From Phoronis australis (lineage: Eukaryota; Phoronida; Phoronidae): a stretch of 64,000 nucleotides of DNA. A program made the translations under genes and the position numbers. The stretch spans positions 670,586 through 734,585 of the forward strand of contig NMRA01000182.1 in assembly GCA_002633005.1 (NCBI GenBank), given 5' to 3'. Position 1 is the stretch's first letter. Each line of letters starts with the position of its first letter. Of this stretch, positions 60,358 through 64,000 are shown one piece after another. The notes beneath the pieces were generated by a model. That model worked only from the letters and a program-made list of their open reading frames with translations. It ran no database searches and was not told the DNA's origin.

Positions 60358-60631
60358 TTGTATAAATTCTGTTGACCTCTAGATCTGTGGTTGCGCATGC
60401 GTTGTTGTAATGTTTATAATCTGTTTAGTATCACGGATACTAAATTCTTTGTAAACATTTCATTCGTTTGTAGTATTTACAACGATTTTTTTCAAACTTT
60501 TTGCACAAGTTGAGAGTTAATAACTTTTTGAACTCCATGTCACATCAAAAAACCGGCTTAAACGGCGTTAAGAGGTTTTTTTTCTTCTATAACTCGGACC
60601 ATAGGCCTTTAAATGGCCGGTCTTTGGTGTC
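60358..60631. other. probable promoter region of the minus-strand gene
   Basis: Lies just upstream of the ATG at 60357. No TATA box was recognised. Ends where element X copy 2 begins. Confidence 0.3.
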
Positions 60632-61337
60632 CAACCTGAATATTAAATCTTAAAAAATGTGTCAATAATTAACCACAGAGACGTAGAAAAATACAGTTAA
60701 AGAACAAGTCACTGCACCAAAGAGTTGTATGACGAAAGGATATAAGTTTTTTTTTCGGAAAACTAGGTTCGAAACATGAAAAATAAACATGACCAAATTG
60801 CGGCGATCGTAGTGTTACGAATTAGGTATCATGCTGAATGCAGGGTTACGTTTCTTCTGATGAATTCTTGATAAAAATGTTTTCTACACGAACCAGGTCA
60901 TCTGGTCGTATTGTTGACGATTTGAAGATATATTCGACAGTGGTGGCTCATAGCATTTTGCTGTCATGTGCAATTAGTCTCATCTGGTTTAATTTGTTGA
61001 TCAAGAGTAGGCCTATTAGCTTCAAGCATAGCCTAGGTCCTGATGAGGTACTAGGCACTACCGGGACTAACAATTCATTTGTTATTGATCTGAAATACTA
61101 CTTGATGTTATTAAATATATATTTTGATTACGATAAAAAACCACGCTCGCAATTGAACATAAAAATTATATGACCATCAATTCTGCTTTCTTGGTTTTAA
61201 TAATTACGTCTATTTCCTGTGTTATATTTTTCAAATATCAATCTCGATCAAGTTGAATTTTAAAACTAAAACACCTAATTCTTTCGTCCAAAGCATACCT
61301 CGTTTTAGAGCTCAATTTCAGTTAACTGGACAGAACA

Positions 61338-61501
61338 CAGTGGCGAATTTAGAGGGGAGCCAAGGGGGCCCATGCCCCCCCCCCTAAACTTCTCCTAGAT
61401 TCCTTTTGGCAGTTCAGGGGCGCGAATGTCTGACATGCAAAATCCTGGCTAATACTCTGCCTTGCCCCCCCCCCCTAACTCAAAGTCCTGGATCCCCTCT
61501 G
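61338..61501 (+). mobile_element. 164-bp C-rich MITE, complete
   Basis: Starts CAGTGGCGAATTTAGAGGGG and ends AAGTCCTGGATCCCCTCTG. It is flanked by GAACA on both sides and contains two long C runs. Copy 1 of element X has an unoccupied site at about 15713. This is the reference copy for the fragments at 4164 and 28263. Confidence 0.85.
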
Positions 61502-61718
61502 GAACAAGCATAGTTATCATGTTTTTTTCAGAGGCCTCGTATATCCTCATATATTTAGTGGGAATGTTTATAGCACGGAGGGAAAAGGTGCCTGTGCGGC
61601 CTTCTGTGAGGGGAACTTTCGCCGAGTGACGGGTCAGTGAAAAATCTACTGACCTCCCACCATCAATAGCACCCCACCCTGTTGCAAGCTCTCATAGCTC
61701 TGTCTCAAGTAGCATTTT

Positions 61719-62023
61719 CAGTGGCTGATCTAGGATACCATGAGAGGGGACCCACATCCTCGGAGAAGCGGGCAAAGCGCGATTGTATGCACCCTGCACG
61801 CAGGAGGCCCGGAAGTTGCGGGAGCCGAGGTTGTATACCTTCTGCTCAGGAAATCTGTCGTTGGACTAAAATAAAAGAACGAAACGTGATTCCCCCCCTT
61901 GTCCCCTACTGGTCCTAGCTCGAACTCAGTATTTCCTCCCGTTTCACTTACGTTTTGCTGGTTTATTTTGCTTGCGGCAGTCAAGGGGGGTCGGGCCCCT
62001 GTCAGCCCCTAAATCCGCCTATG
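61719..62023 (+). mobile_element. MITE with CAGTGGCTGATCTAGG end, nested in X copy 2
   Basis: Same family as 16115-16407: shared ends, GCGCGATTGTATGCA, and a T-rich stretch near the right end. It is inserted about 200 bp away from the position used in X copy 1, so the two insertions are independent. Confidence 0.75.
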
Positions 62024-62525
62024 ATTGTGTACTTTTTCAAATTGTCACCTCTGTGGTCACAGGTGATTTGAGCCGTTGGAGAGAATTTTTTTATCACTAA
62101 GGGAATTTTTAGGCCTCGTGGGGCCGGGAATTTTCAATATTTTCAAGGGGGGAATAGGGCCGATATTTGGCCCCAAAATTGAGGGATTAAGGGCCCTGTC
62201 CTTTTTGTAAAGAAAGATGCATGGCGCTTCAACCCATAGTCATGAAAACACAGCCTAGGTGGCCGAAGATTCTCCGGTCCTCGTTTCTATGGCGGCATCC
62301 GAGATGCGACAAATTATGATTCGAAAAAAGTTTTTACACGGACATATTTTCCTTCGTCGCGGCGTATGGAAAGGACCCAACGTTTCCGAATTCCAACGTC
62401 CTAACCTTGGGGGTTGTAAAGCAGACAGTTGAGTGTCCGTATTTTTTCTAGCTGTTCGAGGAACCCGGAGTCGTAGCGAGCTTCGTTTTGGAACGCGCTT
62501 CCTGTCGGCGTGAATAGGGTCTATA

Positions 62526-63175
62526 GGCAGCGCCGGTCAGTAGGAATGGTTACTTTCGACTTTGCGTCGAAGTATAAATCGCAAGTTTTCTCCACAGAGG
62601 CGAAACGTCCGCTCGTCTTTATAGTAATAACAACAAAGCTGCTCCAATTTCAAGAAATAGCATAGTCAGTTCTTGGAAAGCTCATTGAACGCCAAACTAT
62701 TTTCCGCACTTTTTAGTTTCAACGATCACTGCCTCTACTACGGCGCAACACTCCTAGTTCCGCTGGCTAATTCGAAGGGACACCCCCAACACCCATTTAT
62801 AAAATCAAAATGGTTCGGTGTTACCCTGACCCAATATTCTCCTGTCTTGATGGTTCGATGATCTTTAGGTCCGATATCCCACGTCCTTAGTCAACTATTG
62901 CGACTGAATGGGTAAGCAGGAACAGGTTGTTAACAAAAACCACCTCCAATTTTCCACTACCCTAGTCGTTAGTCAACCACGGCATAGATTTTTGAGGTTC
63001 AATTGGAAACAAGACTGTTCCGACTGAAGTAGGCTTATTGGAAATAAAGTTATTCAGGGTGGCTGTAAGGCCAGTTGGTAAGAATAGTCGCACACACAGT
63101 CACGTCTATAAGCAAAGTTTGCCGTACAGAATCGAATTAAACAAATGCGGAATTAGTATGCGCTCGGTTCCCATT
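62526..63175. other. no recognised feature
   Basis: Spacer between element X copy 2 and the inverted repeat. Open frames look random. Confidence 0.35.
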
Positions 63176-63390
63176 CAAAGTCTGTCTAATTAGATACAAC
63201 TTACCTTGGAGCGTTCGTGAATGCAAATGTTTTGAGAAGCCAGCAATGAATAAAACACTGCGTTACCGGCTTTCAATTAGTTTATTGCATTTAAAGCCGG
63301 TAACGCAGTGTTTTATTCATTGCTGGCTTCTCAAAACATTTGCATTCACGAACGCTCCAAGGTAAGTTGTATCTAATTAGACAGACTTTG
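63176..63390. repeat. perfect 98-bp inverted repeat
   Basis: Arm 63176-63273 and arm 63293-63390 are exact reverse complements over all 98 bases, with a 19-bp spacer. The right arm continues the sequence shared with the TTAA elements (AAAGCCGGTAACGCAGTG); the left arm is an inverted extra copy not present in those elements. Confidence 0.95.
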
Positions 63391-63489
63391 CTTCAGTTTT
63401 GTATCAGCATTGATTAAGGTGAGAATAATTCATTTTGAGAGCTCAATAATAAACGTCATCGTGGCAACTCGCATTCCCGATTTAGATGC

Positions 63490-63772
63490 GTGCTCATCCG
63501 ACTTCAAGGGTCGATCGTTATTTTTCACAACTATCAGCTCGAGCCGGAATGCACTCATCAAAAAATACTAGAGAGGCTCCGTGAAGGTGCACAGACAACG
63601 GGACACACGAATAGCTCCGAAAATCGTTTGAATGACTTGTCGTGGTGTCAGCGAGCTGACTGCACGATAATAGAAACGACCGACGCCACGAGAGTTCTCA
63701 ACCAGTGAACGCCTTCTTGCAGAAGAGCAGGTGTGTCTCAGGGACCATCCTGATTTTTGCGCCGCATCTTAA
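63490..63772 (+). pseudogene. P2X7 intracellular-domain-like fragment
   Basis: A better preserved relative of the frame inside the TTAA elements. It reads NYQLEPECTHQKILERLREG, then LSWCQRADCTIIETTD. A TGA follows, then in another frame EEQVCLRDHPDFCAAS. The order 'YQ.EP, Arg/Glu helix, WC...C, then C..DHPDF' is that of the cysteine-rich intracellular domain of P2X7-type proteins. A stop and a frame change show decay, or an intron near the CTTCTTGCAG at 63713-63722. An acceptor (TTTTTTTAG) near 63800 leads into AAEEKKRQRHSTP, possibly a further exon. Confidence 0.55.
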
Positions 63773-64000
63773 CAGAGGTGTGCTTACGTGTTTTTTTAGG
63801 CCGCTGAGGAAAAGAAGAGGCAAAGACATTCTACACCCATAGGACTAAACAGAAGCCTGCCTTGAATTAATTGTACGCTTTCGTGGTCAACTACAATTCT
63901 CCATAATCAAAAACTAATCAAAAACCGGTCCGTCTCCTGCCTATCCAACGCAAGGACGCTAGGCACGACATCTGAATTCAGCCTCAGTCTCTTTTTGTGC
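63773..64000 (+). other. end of window
   Basis: May hold the continuation of the P2X7-like fragment after the acceptor near 63800. Otherwise nothing was recognised. Confidence 0.3.

Larger units (their letters stand above)
60632..62525 (+). mobile_element. non-autonomous element X, copy 2
   Basis: Matches 15018-16744 of copy 1 (for example ATTGCGGCGATCGTAGTGTT and ACACGAACCAGGTCATCTG). The left terminus is truncated. The right end GTGAATAGGGTCTATAG is a mutated form of the copy 1 end. It carries two MITEs (61338-61501 and 61719-62023) that copy 1 lacks at those positions, and lacks the MITE nested in copy 1. Confidence 0.85.

Overview
This is a window of animal (metazoan) nuclear DNA, most likely from a marine invertebrate. 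Coding sequence is split into short exons with GT/AG introns, one gene starts with a Kozak-like ATG, and most of the window is old transposable-element sequence: PIF/Harbinger, Gypsy, Penelope, a LINE, MITEs, foldback elements and satellites. I cannot name the species. Single lower-case 'n' bases at 4164, 7286, 19098, 24656, 28263 and 44212 look like contig joins in a draft assembly.

The left 11 kb holds the best-supported sequences. A decayed PIF/Harbinger transposase lies in two pieces on the + strand (1166-1350 and 2437-2947), with a tRNA-like SINE head between them. A complete eight-exon gene for a Myb/SANT-like protein of about 217 residues runs on the - strand from the ATG at 11119 to the stop at 4798; every splice junction agrees in phase. 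A direct duplication (5565-8411) gives this gene a second copy of one 36-nt exon. Its promoter is shared, head to head, with the start of a + strand gene (ATG 11290). Possible further exons of that gene lie at 18170-18235 and 47008-47068, so most of the window between could be its introns.

From 14.9 to 49 kb the sequence is layered repeats. These include a 1.8-kb element with GACCCAATTCACG ends carrying nested MITEs, and three 1.64-1.69 kb elements flanked by TTAA (28.8, 32.1 and 44.7 kb). The TTAA elements carry a decayed open frame resembling the intracellular domain of P2X7-like proteins. Also present are foldback elements with arms made of 16-bp tandem repeats, two Penelope endonuclease or tail fragments, a LINE RNase H remnant, a 28-bp minisatellite, and a ~415-bp satellite in two opposite-facing blocks.

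At 49.5-53.2 kb lies a frame-broken Gypsy (Mag/SURL-like) retrotransposon with gag, protease, reverse transcriptase, RNase H and integrase in order. From 55 to 60.4 kb are two weak convergent gene models: + strand 55.2-57.6 kb, and - strand with an ATG at 60357. At 60.6-62.5 kb is a second copy of the 1.8-kb element with differently placed MITE insertions. At 63.2-63.8 kb is a perfect 98-bp inverted repeat next to a better preserved P2X7-like domain fragment. No rRNA gene, CRISPR array or bacterial-type feature was seen.
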